From Lentibacillus cibarius (GTDB lineage Bacteria; Bacillota; Bacilli; Bacillales; Amphibacillaceae), in contig NZ_VCIA01000002.1 of assembly GCF_005887555.1 (NCBI RefSeq), positions 1 through 49,419 on the forward strand: a stretch of DNA of 49,419 bases, written 5' to 3'. This document shows positions 14,803 to 22,991 of this stretch, piece by piece. The notes under the pieces were generated by a model. It made no database searches, was not told the DNA's origin, and saw only the letters and a list, made by a program, of their open reading frames with translations. Position numbers and translations under genes: made by a program. Each line of letters opens with the position of its first letter. Positions within the stretch are counted from its first letter, which is position 1.

Positions 14803-14838
14803 GGTGATTCTCTCCCAAACATAAGTATAATATAAGTT

Positions 14839-14868
14839 AGATACGGTGATTTTAAGATCACCGTATCA
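14839..14868 (-). terminator. Hairpin between the secreted-protein and 54-aa genes
   Basis: GATACGGTGAT / ATCACCGTATC, an 11-bp perfect stem just past the secreted-protein stop. There is no long T run, so it may be a partial terminator or a processing/stability hairpin that sets the ratio of the two products. Confidence 0.5.
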
Positions 14869-14875
14869 TATTGTT

Positions 14876-15523
14876 TTAGTACCCAGGTGGCATACTTCTA
14901 AATTCGTGAGTTGCGCTACCAATATATCCAGTATAATTACTATGCTCATATGCTCGCACAACATTTTTCATATCTCCATAATTTTCAGTATCCCAATATT
15001 GTGTTTTTTCTTGCCATATAGTAGGTGTAGCCATAGAAAAAACTGAAGAAGCTAGTGTTGTGACTGCCCCAGTTATTGGGCTCCCCAAGAAAGAAGCAAT
15101 AAGTCCTGCGATTTCTGTTACCATAGCTTTGTCAACATCCGTAGAAGTTCTGTAAGTACCGAGTTGCTCCCAAGAAGAAGAAATCGTTGCTGAATTTTCA
15201 TTGTGTGGTTCGACCTTTTCAATTTCAGTGACAACTTCGCCATTCATATATATTTTATTGTCTTTTTGTTCAATGATAGTCTTCTTTCCATTTTGTTTAG
15301 CAACATAATATTCTCTATCCCCGTTTTTAACCCATTCTAACGTTCCATTCCCTGATTTACTTTTTGTATTAGCTTTCACTTCAACTTTTTGATAATTATC
15401 TGTCCTTTCAAGAGTAGTTAAAGTTACATTTTTACTTGAGTCATTTGTAGACGCAAATGATTGAAGTGGAATCATTGTAAAAACTAAAAGTACAGCTAAT
15501 CCAATGGATAACAACCTTTTCAA
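14876..15523 (-). CDS. Secreted protein of unknown function, 215 aa, possible large bacteriocin
   Basis: TTG 15523 follows GAGAGGAGATTTATCA; the upstream frame to 15565 lacks a site. A clear Sec signal peptide is present (basic KR, then LLSIGLAVLLVFTMIPL, cleavage after SFA-S near residue 24). The mature part has a charged first half (VEVKANTKSKSGNG, KIYMNGEVV) and a second half with a glycine/alanine-rich hydrophobic stretch (EIAGLIASFLGSPITGAV), which could insert in membranes, then an aromatic tail. No family is recognised for certain. The following two-span gene suggests a toxin/immunity pair. Confidence 0.65.
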   Translation of the reverse strand: MKRLLSIGLAVLLVFTMIPLQSFASTNDSSKNVTLTTLERTDNYQKVEVKANTKSKSGNGTLEWVKNGDREYYVAKQNGKKTIIEQKDNKIYMNGEVVTEIEKVEPHNENSATISSSWEQLGTYRTSTDVDKAMVTEIAGLIASFLGSPITGAVTTLASSVFSMATPTIWQEKTQYWDTENYGDMKNVVRAYEHSNYTGYIGSATHEFRSMPPGY

Positions 15524-15988
15524 TGATAAATCTCCTCTCAATATTAATTTTAAAGGCGCCTTCAACTGCAGTGTACTAAAAATTTACAATATTTTATATA
15601 TCTAATATGAAATTTGGATCTAACGTCCTAATAGAATACAAAAAATACTAAAAGGTAAGAGAAAGGTACATAATGTCCTTAAAGACGATTTCAAGGGGCA
15701 TAGAAAGTGTTTTTTATTGTTTCAGGTATTAAGTCTATTAATCTATCAAAAATTCACTGTCCGCTTTCTCTGTGGCTTCCTCAGCTCAAAATCTATTGTG
15801 ATACAACCCGCAATCGTAATATGTATTTTTGCACTACCTTTTGATTAAGTGAATCTCATTTGCAAACAAGTCGCAGAAGAGGTTTTAATTTTACAAGCCC
15901 CTGCAGGTAATTTTTGCGGTAGCAAAAAACTAAAGATCGAGCGAATCAGCGAGTGATTATTTTTTATATGGTTTTGTTTTTGTATGTA
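15524..15988. other. Gap holding R3b and a degraded R2 copy
   Basis: R3b at 15712-15772 (TTGTTTCAGGTATTAAGTC... TCACTGTCCGC) and a decayed minus-strand R2 at 15895-15960 (AGCCCCTGCAGG...GCGAGTGATT). The upstream part is AT-rich promoter DNA of the secreted-protein gene. No coding frame can be supported. Confidence 0.5.
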
Positions 15989-16285
15989 TTAAGAGTTCAT
16001 AAAATGCTTTAACTCTTGATAAAAGGTCTCCCGGGTTCCGGCTAAAATAACAACAATTAATTCCCCTGTGTCATTTTCAGCGATCCGATAGGCCAACCGA
16101 TACTGTGTTCCTTTGTATGGAATATTGTAAGAATAAATACCGGCTAAATCCCCTGTCTTTGGTTCTCCGACATAAGGATTTAGCCGGATATGATGAATCG
16201 CTTCGTCAAATTGTTTTTTAAGTGGTTTTTCTTTGAGTTTTTTAAAGTAGCGTTTGGCTGGATTCAAGTACGCAACAGGTAACAT
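15989..16285 (-). CDS. RelE/ParE-type toxin of the third TA pair (copy A)
   Basis: ATG 16285 with AAGGGAGTGA in front, at the end of the antitoxin gene; 98 aa. Motifs: LNPAKRYFKKLKEKPLKKQFDEAI, the GDLAGIYSYNIPYKGTQYRLAYRI core and the ending VVILAGTRETFYQELKHF. It belongs to the RelE/ParE superfamily. A paralog about 80% identical is at 24484-24780, in the opposite orientation in the circle. Confidence 0.85.
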   Translation of the reverse strand: MLPVAYLNPAKRYFKKLKEKPLKKQFDEAIHHIRLNPYVGEPKTGDLAGIYSYNIPYKGTQYRLAYRIAENDTGELIVVILAGTRETFYQELKHFMNS

Positions 16286-16290
16286 GAAGG

Positions 16291-16698
16291 TCACTCCCTT
16301 ACATCACCAAATAGGGATTCTGTTTCTTCGTCACCTGTTCCTGTAAACTGTTGAGCAACCTCATCTGCCTCAGTTATTAAAGATTCAACAGCAGGACGAA
16401 TTTGAGCTTTTCGCTTTTGAAAGCATTTCAAAAGCTGTTCTCCTTCGTATCCCTCTTGAATAAGATCCTTTAAAATTTCCTGGGAGAAATCAGCGTCTGT
16501 TGGTGCCGGGCGCAATACAATTTCATCACCACGCAACTCGCAAATAAGGGATTCCGTCATTCCTAATTTCTCATAAAAACGCTTAGGAATCGTGATTTGT
16601 CGTTTTTCAGACACACTAATCTGTTTCGCCCCAGATGGTTGAGGTCTCATCATAGTCTCTCCTTCACTTTTTCGAATTGCATCTGCCTTTATAACCAT
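16291..16698 (-). CDS. AbrB-family antitoxin of the third TA pair (copy A), 135 aa
   Basis: ATG 16698 follows AAAGGAGTGG (the track-length frame to 16728 is less likely). AbrB hairpin KQISVSEKRQITIPKRFYEKLG / CELRGDEIVLRPAP, then a helical acidic tail ending ETESLFGDVRE. The stop is next to the toxin's ribosome site. The start region matches its paralog at 24071. Confidence 0.85.
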   Translation of the reverse strand: MVIKADAIRKSEGETMMRPQPSGAKQISVSEKRQITIPKRFYEKLGMTESLICELRGDEIVLRPAPTDADFSQEILKDLIQEGYEGEQLLKCFQKRKAQIRPAVESLITEADEVAQQFTGTGDEETESLFGDVRE

Positions 16699-16781
16699 AG
16701 TATGCCACTCCTTTGCAGAAAGATACACATTTCTTTGTTCTTTGTTTTATTTTATCATGAGATAGTAGAAAATAAAAAGAT

Positions 16782-16812
16782 ATTGACATCTATTCCCAAC
16801 TTGATAGGATAA
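16782..16812 (+). promoter_or_regulatory. Promoter candidate for leader B
   Basis: TTGACA at 16782 and TAGGAT about 16 nt later. It would start transcription near 16815, just before the conserved leader, with no coding start for about 880 nt. Confidence 0.5.
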
Positions 16813-16857
16813 AGATATATAATATTTTATTAGTTGCTTATTTAGCAGAATTCATCA

Positions 16858-17665
16858 CACCTTCACTTTAGAAGGAGATTCGATCTAAGTATCCTTTGGT
16901 TTAAGGATGAGTTTTCCATTAACTCTTGTTTTAAGGGAGAAGATGGATCGACGGCAATGGCAACACCGTCACAAAAGCCGCGTTTGCGCCTTGGGCTAAT
17001 AATCTAAGGGTCGTTGAAACAGGCAAAGGTTTGATTTAAAAATTTAGAAGTGGCGTGTGTCGTTTTTAAATGTATGTGCTATTTTTGGCTGGTAACGTGC
17101 AACAAACCGCCAGTAACCACCAGGGTTGATAGTGCCAAAAAGAGAATGATTCAAAAGCAATCGAGCGTCTAACGACGGTCGATATTTTTATGCTTAAAAG
17201 ACAATTAAAAAGGCGAACACGTAAAGCAAGGACGCTACTCAGCCCGTCGTTGCTCATTTTGTGTTCCAAACAGGAAAGGGAGGTTCATTTAAAAAGGAGA
17301 GAGGCTGATTAACATAGATTGTTTCGCTGTGTTGCTCTTGGGTTGGGAAGAGCAACATGGTAAGTGGCAAATGAGCTGGCCTGCCAGCTACATGCACCCG
17401 CATGATATTTGTCATTGGTACAGGGCAGCATGCCCACTCGCAAGAGAACGTACCAGCAGATCACTCATCGTTAATTTCATATTTGCTAAGCTGCAACATT
17501 TTGTTGATGCGGAAGGCGGCGGTCTCTTTGCCGGGATTTATTTTAAATAAATCCCGGCAAAGAGACCGCCGCCGGACACCTCAGCTGAAAACGAACACGC
17601 CAAGCGTTACACCGATTTCCGTTTTTGAGGAGATGCTGAGGACAACGTTATTTGCAGACGTCCGA
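16858..17665 (+). ncRNA. Structured leader B: candidate large non-coding RNA
   Basis: About 800 nt, roughly 80-90% identical to leader A over most of its length, with no shared reading frame. Conserved stems include CCTTC/GAAGG, GACGG/CCGTC, ATCGA-CGTC/GACG-TCGAT, GTTGCTCTT/AAGAGCAAC (17331-17356), AGCTGG/CCAGCT and CATGC/GCATG. Near the 3' end is a 59-nt near-perfect palindrome (17515-17573). Stem CCTCAGC/GCTGAGG here is CCTCG/CGAGG in leader A, a paired change. It ends GTCCGAGGTATGTC, just before the recombinase B ribosome site. It could be a free RNA or a regulatory 5' leader. Confidence 0.65.
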
Positions 17666-17697
17666 GGTATGTCCATTTTGCAAAAGGAGGAGTTTAG

Positions 17698-18642
17698 ATG
17701 GCGAAAGGAAAATCACCAATTCAAGCACAGGCTGACAAGTTATTTAAGCATACAAGGTCAGGATCCTACGGAACACGTGCCAGATATCAGGGCAGCTGCA
17801 AGCAATTTTTACAGTTTGTTCATGAGGAATTTAAGATGAAGAACTTACGCAACCTTCAGGATAAACATGTCGTGGCCTTTATCCATGCAAGACAGGATGC
17901 AGGGATAACAACCAAGACGATCAAGAACGATCTGGGGGCAATACGGTATCTCCATGACATGGTTCCTAATGCCAAACATGAACTGACTTCTAATGATGAA
18001 CTGGAAAGGCAACATGGGATTGAACTTGAAACAGAAGCAAAAGGCGACCGTTCCTGGACAAACGAAGAATACAACAATATGTATGCTTTTGCTGATGAGC
18101 AAAGCAAAGAAGGTGGGGCTGAACAACGGACAGCTTGTGATGTACGGGATACGTTTGTTTTAAGTCGTACCATGGGATTGCGTGTGGCTGAGGCTGTGGC
18201 TATGCACCGTTCACAAGCTGAAAACGCACTCCGGACTGGCGTTTATCAAGTAAAAAATGAAGCAAAAAACGGTAAGCACCGCCAAGTGCCCCTTTCTTCG
18301 GAAGCGAGGGAAATGCTGACCGAGCGACTGCAATCTGTCGAGCGTGGTGAAAAGATCTTTGTGCAACCGACAGAAAAAACGCATCGCGCGATTAACCGAA
18401 TCGAAAAATATCTTGGGCGTCACCGTAATAAATTCGAGACACAGGAAGGCCGAGAAAGGCGTTCCCATGAAGGTGGCTATAACAGACTCACTTTTCATGG
18501 CCTGCGTTATAATTATGTACAGGATCGGCTGAACTGGGAAATGTTGCATGGACGAAACTTTCGGCATGCAGCAAAAATCATCACGAAAGAAGTCGGGCAT
18601 AACCGACTGGAAGTTATTAATGTTTATTTGGGTAAAAAATGA
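17698..18642 (+). CDS. Tyrosine recombinase B, 314 aa
   Basis: ATG 17698 after AAAAGGAGGAG. About 85% identical to recombinase A. N-terminal SAM-like core-binding region (LFKHTRSGSYGTRARYQGSCKQF) then the catalytic domain: R in TMGLRVAEAVA, lysine hairpin NGKHRQVPL, HGLRYNYVQ (HxxR), VGHNRLEVINVYLG (H and Tyr). All active residues are present. It lies between leader B and the rep B origin, the same order as in replicon A, so it is probably part of the replicon's own maintenance or resolution machinery. Confidence 0.9.
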   Translation: MAKGKSPIQAQADKLFKHTRSGSYGTRARYQGSCKQFLQFVHEEFKMKNLRNLQDKHVVAFIHARQDAGITTKTIKNDLGAIRYLHDMVPNAKHELTSNDELERQHGIELETEAKGDRSWTNEEYNNMYAFADEQSKEGGAEQRTACDVRDTFVLSRTMGLRVAEAVAMHRSQAENALRTGVYQVKNEAKNGKHRQVPLSSEAREMLTERLQSVERGEKIFVQPTEKTHRAINRIEKYLGRHRNKFETQEGRERRSHEGGYNRLTFHGLRYNYVQDRLNWEMLHGRNFRHAAKIITKEVGHNRLEVINVYLGKK

Positions 18643-18687
18643 TGTTTCTGTCTATGTTGAGAAGTTTTTAAATTAAGGAGATAGTAT

Positions 18688-18877
18688 CGCGCACGCGCGC
18701 ATATTTATTATCTTTTAAAGATTTTATTATATTAATTATATTGTCTCCATCTTTAATGTTGACATATCAGGGATCATAGCGATTTATTAAAACTTTTTGT
18801 CGGGTTTATTAAAACTTTTTGTCGGGTTTATTAAAACTTAGTTTAAATAAAGTTGCATTTGTAAAAGACAAAAAGTT
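18688..18877 (+). repeat. Replication origin B: CG tract, 22-bp iterons and inverted iteron
   Basis: Two full 22-bp direct repeats (18783-18804, 18805-18826; TTTATTAAAACTTTTTGTCG plus GG) and a partial third. Their sequence differs from the A iterons, so the two Rep proteins probably have different specificities. A CG-alternating tract at 18688-18700 and the string ATAGCGATTTA before the iterons are shared with origin A. GACAAAAAGTT at 18867-18877 is the iteron core inverted, a typical Rep operator. Confidence 0.85.
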
Positions 18878-18908
18878 ATAATTCAAAAATAGGAGGGGGA
18901 CTCTCTTT

Positions 18909-19901
18909 ATGAAAAATAATAAGGAACAAACAATTGACTATGAATCTAGTATTAGGAAAAGTAATGAGCTTTCGATGGCTAAGTTGAATCATGGGCTAAC
19001 ATTGAATCAAATGCAGTTGTTGGCTTATGCAATTTATTCAACCCAAAAAGATAGTAAAAGGAATATTTTCAACAAGGCTAGTTTTGAACAAAAGTTTGGT
19101 CTTGGTGAGTATCGAACAGAACATGCGAATGAAGATACTAAAAAGCTATATGAATTAGGATTTGCAACAGTAAACTTAGAAGAAGATGAATTTGACTACT
19201 TAAGAGTTTTCCAACGTATTACATATAAAAAAGGAATATTCTCTTTTAAGTGGGCTGATGATATGCTCCCTCATATTTTAGAATTAAAAGATAATTATGT
19301 GATGACAGATTTATCTATTGCAGCTAAATTTAAAAGTAGCTTTTCCTGGACATTATACGAATATTTGAAAGCGCATTATGGTTATTGGCATAAGGAATTG
19401 TCAAAAAAATCTCTTATGCGACTTTTCGGTATTGAAAATGTTAAAAGTTATCAAAGCAATACATCATTGTTAAAAACTAAAGCGCTTAATTTAGCAATTG
19501 ATGAAATCAATCAATATACAGAATTTGAAGTTTGGTATAAAGAAATAAAATCCGGACGAAAGATAACGGGATTTCAAATACATTGGTCTACCGGAAAGCG
19601 TAAAGCGGGTGCTACAGATAAACAATTAACGTTATTGCGTGAAATCAATGATGAAGTTGAGAGAAAGATGTTTGATTACCTCGCTTTAGAAAACTCAAAA
19701 AGTCGGGACATGGCTAGAAGATACATCATTAGGATTAAGGAAATAGACCGACAGGTAAATGAAAAATTAACATCAAAACAAGCAAATGTATTTATTCAGG
19801 AAGCAAAAGAATTATATAGGTGTTTGCAGGATCTCCTTGAAAATGACGGACAGGAAAGAGACACATCCATCTATTTTAACTGGCTGGAAGATGAGGAATG
19901 A
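18909..19901 (+). CDS. Rep B replication initiator (Rep_3 family), 330 aa
   Basis: ATG after ATAGGAGGGGGA. Two winged-helix domains: the first with SNELSMAKLNHGLTLNQMQLLAYAIYST, the second around FKSSFSWTLYEYLKAHYGYWHKELS and KSYQSNTSLLKTKALNLAIDEINQYT. The C-terminal 100 residues (ATDKQLTLLREINDEVERKMFDYLALE...) are close to Rep A, suggesting exchange. It binds the iterons just upstream to start theta replication. Intact here; the second-pass copy has an extra A. Confidence 0.92.
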   Translation: MKNNKEQTIDYESSIRKSNELSMAKLNHGLTLNQMQLLAYAIYSTQKDSKRNIFNKASFEQKFGLGEYRTEHANEDTKKLYELGFATVNLEEDEFDYLRVFQRITYKKGIFSFKWADDMLPHILELKDNYVMTDLSIAAKFKSSFSWTLYEYLKAHYGYWHKELSKKSLMRLFGIENVKSYQSNTSLLKTKALNLAIDEINQYTEFEVWYKEIKSGRKITGFQIHWSTGKRKAGATDKQLTLLREINDEVERKMFDYLALENSKSRDMARRYIIRIKEIDRQVNEKLTSKQANVFIQEAKELYRCLQDLLENDGQERDTSIYFNWLEDEE

Positions 19902-20463
19902 GTGAATACATACAAAAAGTGTATATCGTTATTGCTGTTTTTAACTCTTTGAATTAAACAGTAATTGGAAGATAAATCTATCTTTAAGATAGTACCAATA
20001 GCTTTAAACTATTTAAGAGCCTTTGCTGGATGTTTTTTACGTTAGATGATATAACGTCATCAAAGAAATTAAAAGCGCTCACAAATGCATTAAAATGATT
20101 TTTTGACGCATTTATAATCAGTTGAACGGTTTTAAAAAGAAACGGCTTTTTTAGTCCTAAAAAGAGTGAACGGCAAAGAAAAATCACTCGAGTTAAACGA
20201 GAGTGCCCATTTACACGCAGTGGTTAAACTGCTGTATGAAATGGGGGTTTCCTGCAGGGGCTTTAAAGTTAGAAGAACATAAGGGAAAATTGATATCACC
20301 AAAGGTAATATACTAGGCAAAGCCTCCCTTGTATCACAACTAATTCTTAAAGTGATAATTCGAACCGAAAATGTAATAGTTAAAGCAGGGCTGTGTGTCG
20401 ACTTTATTCCATTTCAGTAGGAAGTTTATCAGCCGGTACAGAAATGCCCTCAGATCATTTAAA
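19902..20463 (+). other. rep B downstream region: weak terminator, R2b, empty-site homology
   Basis: Parallels the region after rep A: CTATCTT-T-AAGATAG palindrome near 19978, a degraded hairpin before GATTTTTT near 20097, R2b (20182-20271), then AAGGGAAAATTGATATCAC, which corresponds to the two flanks of the IS3 element in replicon A joined together. No gene is supported. Confidence 0.55.
20182..20271 (+). repeat. Repeat R2b: two-hairpin element after rep B
   Basis: ACTCG...CGAG hairpin, then CCCATTT/AAATGGG enclosing GCAGT/ACTGC and CTGCAGGGGCTTT. It has the same order and similar distance from rep as R2a. Confidence 0.6.
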
Positions 20464-20555
20464 CCTGAATTATTCACAAAAACACTCTGGTATAGCTTAA
20501 CCCCTTGATTGTCAGGTTGTTTGACCAAATCATATATTCATCTAATAAATGAAAA

Positions 20556-20614
20556 AGAACCCCTTTTTCTGTTACAGTTAAAGTACCAACAGAAACCAAC
20601 AGAAAGGGGTTCTT
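20556..20614 (+). promoter_or_regulatory. Hairpin hiding the transposase ribosome site
   Basis: AAGAACCCCTTTTTCTGTT pairs with AACAGAAAGGGGTTCTT; the AAAGGGG of the second arm is the Shine-Dalgarno for the TTG at 20618. Readthrough transcripts would fold and block translation, a known way for insertion sequences to limit transposase made from outside promoters. Confidence 0.65.
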
Positions 20615-20617
20615 ATA

Positions 20618-21934
20618 TTGGCTACTTTACCGCAAATAACGCTTGATTTCAACCGTCAAATTAAATTGTCGCATGATGGGGGTGACCTGTCATCGGATAC
20701 CGGTGAATTCCTGTTTCGGGAATTTGACGAAACTATTGGTTTCACCCGGACATTGGCGAAATATCTGGTGCTGAACGACGAAAGACACTACCATATTCAT
20801 GCCAATCAGGACTTATTGCGTCAAAAAATCTACCAGATCATTGCCGGATACGATGGCGATGATGCCGCCGATCAACTGACAAATGATCCTGTCCTGACAC
20901 AAATTATTGGGACGAAAGCTCTGGCTTCTCAGCCTAGTCTGTCACGCTTTCTTGAACGATTTGATGCCAACTCGATTGATCAACTGAATCAGGCCAATCA
21001 GGACCTGTTGGACAGGGTGCACCGATACAGGGCGTCCGATGCCCTGATCCTGGACTTGGATTCCACCCACGCTGATACCTACGGTAATCAGGAAGCAGCG
21101 AATTACAACACCCATTATGGAACCGTTGGGTTCCATCCTTTGGTGGCTTTTGACGGGATCACAGGTGACTTTGTGAAAGCAGATCTACGTCCGGGCAGTG
21201 TCTATACGTCCAATGGGGTGGTTGATTTTATCGAACCTGTTATACAGCACTATAATAACGTGTTTCCGACAACCACACCGTTCCTGCGCGGTGACAGCGG
21301 TTTTGCCGTTCCAGCCCTGTATGAGCTGTGTGAACGTGAATCCGTGTTTTACGTGATTCGTTTGAAAGCCAACCCTGCTTTGAAGCGCATTGCAGCCGAA
21401 CTTCATCCCAATACGACACCAGCCGATGCCACGCAAACCGAGTGCTATTATGAGACCATACACTATCAGGCTGGGTCCTGGTCCCAACCAAGAAAAGTGG
21501 TCATCCAATCCATTCGTCCGGCAGGTGAATTGCTTTTCACGCATGGGTTTTTTGTCACGAACTTGGGTGACACATTTTCACCTGAAACGATTGTCCAGTC
21601 CTACAAGCAAAGAGGGACAATGGAAAACTATATCAAGGAAGCAAAAAATGGCTTTTATATGGATCGTATGAGCAGTCATGACTTTCAAGTCAACCAGGTT
21701 AGAATGATGTTGAGCCTGTTGGCCTATAATTTAACCAATTGGCTGCGCACGCTTTGCTTCCCCGATGGTCACCAGAACATGCAGATCCAGACCATTCGCA
21801 CAAAGTTGATCAAGGTAGCCAGCAAGCTGGTTCGATCGGGACGATCGTTTTACTTCAAACTGGCTTCCAGCTTTGTCTATCCGAAACTTTTTTGGCAGGT
21901 GCTGCAACGAATACAGGCTATGAAGCCGACATAA
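20618..21934 (+). CDS. IS1380-family transposase, 438 aa
   Basis: TTG start after AAAGGGG in the attenuator hairpin. DDE features of the IS1380 group: ALILDLDSTHADTYGNQEAANYN (first D), FLRGDSGFAVPALYE (second D), and YKQRGTMENYIKEAKNGFYMDR (catalytic E). The length is normal for the family. Intact here but frameshifted three times in the second pass near the contig end. Confidence 0.93.
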   Translation: MATLPQITLDFNRQIKLSHDGGDLSSDTGEFLFREFDETIGFTRTLAKYLVLNDERHYHIHANQDLLRQKIYQIIAGYDGDDAADQLTNDPVLTQIIGTKALASQPSLSRFLERFDANSIDQLNQANQDLLDRVHRYRASDALILDLDSTHADTYGNQEAANYNTHYGTVGFHPLVAFDGITGDFVKADLRPGSVYTSNGVVDFIEPVIQHYNNVFPTTTPFLRGDSGFAVPALYELCERESVFYVIRLKANPALKRIAAELHPNTTPADATQTECYYETIHYQAGSWSQPRKVVIQSIRPAGELLFTHGFFVTNLGDTFSPETIVQSYKQRGTMENYIKEAKNGFYMDRMSSHDFQVNQVRMMLSLLAYNLTNWLRTLCFPDGHQNMQIQTIRTKLIKVASKLVRSGRSFYFKLASSFVYPKLFWQVLQRIQAMKPT

Positions 21935-22213
21935 GACGGTAAAAATATAGTGTAAAAATATAGGTCATTTTTTAAAGCCCAAGCCCAGACACAGGAGACG
22001 TATGTCCAAAATCGGCAGTAAGCTGATGATATCGCCATGTTTTAGTTGCTTTGGTTCTATTTTCACGATTTTGGAATCCAAGAACGCTGGTGCAGCGTTC
22101 AATTTACCATAATGGCGTTTTAGTTTTGAGCTGTGAATAATTCAGGTTATAGACATCGCATCCTAAACTGTCTAGAATTATTATGAGAACTACATCATAA
22201 GGTGGGGTTATAA

Positions 22214-22444
22214 TTGGAAAAATATATTGCAGCAATATTTACATGCTCAGGACTAATAATTATTGCTTTGTCTGGCATCGGAAAAATTCTTATGGTTGGC
22301 TTGCCAGATTTTTATCCAGCTCATGAAACAAGTAGCTATATCCCATTAATTACATTCATAGTTGGGATTATGATTTTACTTATTGGACTATCGTTCTATA
22401 TAAAGAAAGTTTTATTCTATGACTTATCTAAAAACAATAATTAA
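22214..22444 (+). CDS. Small membrane protein, 76 aa
   Basis: TTG start 7 nt after AGGTGGGG. Two hydrophobic spans (AAIFTCSGLIIIALSGIGKIL and YIPLITFIVGIMILLIGLSFYI) and a basic tail. No family recognised. It lies just outside the IS1380 end; possibly an orphan immunity-like or stress membrane protein. Present in both passes. Confidence 0.6.
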   Translation: MEKYIAAIFTCSGLIIIALSGIGKILMVGLPDFYPAHETSSYIPLITFIVGIMILLIGLSFYIKKVLFYDLSKNNN

Positions 22445-22483
22445 CATGAATGGAGAAGTATCTCGGCCGTCACAGAGATATAT

Positions 22484-22602
22484 GCAAGACATAGAAAGGT
22501 GGAGAAAGAGGGCCATGAATGATCGTGACCATAACGGGATTTACCTTTCATGGCTTGCGTTATAACTATCTGCAGGATTGGATTAACCGCGAAATGCTAG
22601 GG
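22484..22602 (+). pseudogene. Relic of a third A/B-type tyrosine recombinase
   Basis: About 40 codons are recognisable with frame breaks: ARHRKVEKEG, then TGFTFHGLRYNYLQDWINREML, corresponding to the RHRENVETQEG and LTFHGLRYNYVQDRMNREML segments of recombinase A (residues 244-286). The HxxR box is retained. It shows that a third recombinase of this type once lay here, next to the Xer-like gene. Confidence 0.75.
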
Positions 22603-22616
22603 AAAACTTGGGTATC

Positions 22617-22773
22617 TTTGCCCAACGCCCCTAAAAGGTGTATTTCAGAATATTTAAACTCACATTGAACCTTGTCAAAATGGCTGCACCTCTTTTGCAG
22701 TACTTCAAAATGAATTATGTTGTGTATTTGAAACATAAAAAGCTAGATTTAAAGCATGTTTCACAAAGTGTAC
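22617..22773 (+). repeat. Left arm of a ~160-bp inverted repeat around Xer-like gene B
   Basis: Begins TTTGCCCAACGCCCCTAAAA and runs through CTTCAAAATGAATTATGTTG to AAAGTGTACGTTT. It matches the reverse complement of 23782-23941 at roughly 75-80%. No coding frame. Confidence 0.7.
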
Positions 22774-22924
22774 GTTTATAAACGGATTCATTCCTGCCAT
22801 GTCAAAAGGCTAATTTTCCTCTCATTCGAAAGAGAAATTAGCCTTTACGTATTTACTTCCGGCGCAGAATAGCGACTAAAAAAGCGTAAAATAGCAATTA
22901 AATTGACAGGGTTTTTATTTTATC

Positions 22925-22954
22925 ATAACTATAAATGTACTATTTTATGGTTAT
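22925..22954 (+). promoter_or_regulatory. Dif-like inverted repeat / operator upstream of Xer-like gene B
   Basis: Identical 30 bp to 11451-11480, in the same orientation. Here it is preceded by TTGACA (22903-22908), placing the left arm over the -10 region of a strong promoter. Confidence 0.5.
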
Positions 22955-22991
22955 ATATTACATTTCAATACATAAATGGAGAGGGGAAACC

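Larger units (their letters stand above)
20464..22146 (+). mobile_element. IS1380-family insertion sequence, 1.68 kb
   Basis: 15-bp perfect terminal inverted repeats CCTGAATTATTCACA at both ends enclose one complete transposase; length and ends fit IS1380 elements. I see no matching target duplication. It separates rep B's downstream region from the 76-aa membrane-protein gene. Confidence 0.88.

Noticed and set aside
16858..17665. Group II intron at leader B
   Set aside because: No domain V-like sequence or reverse transcriptase is seen, and both copies lie between genes.
20942..21544. Minus-strand frames inside the IS1380 transposase gene
   Set aside because: Shadow frames of a well-supported coding sequence, without ribosome sites.
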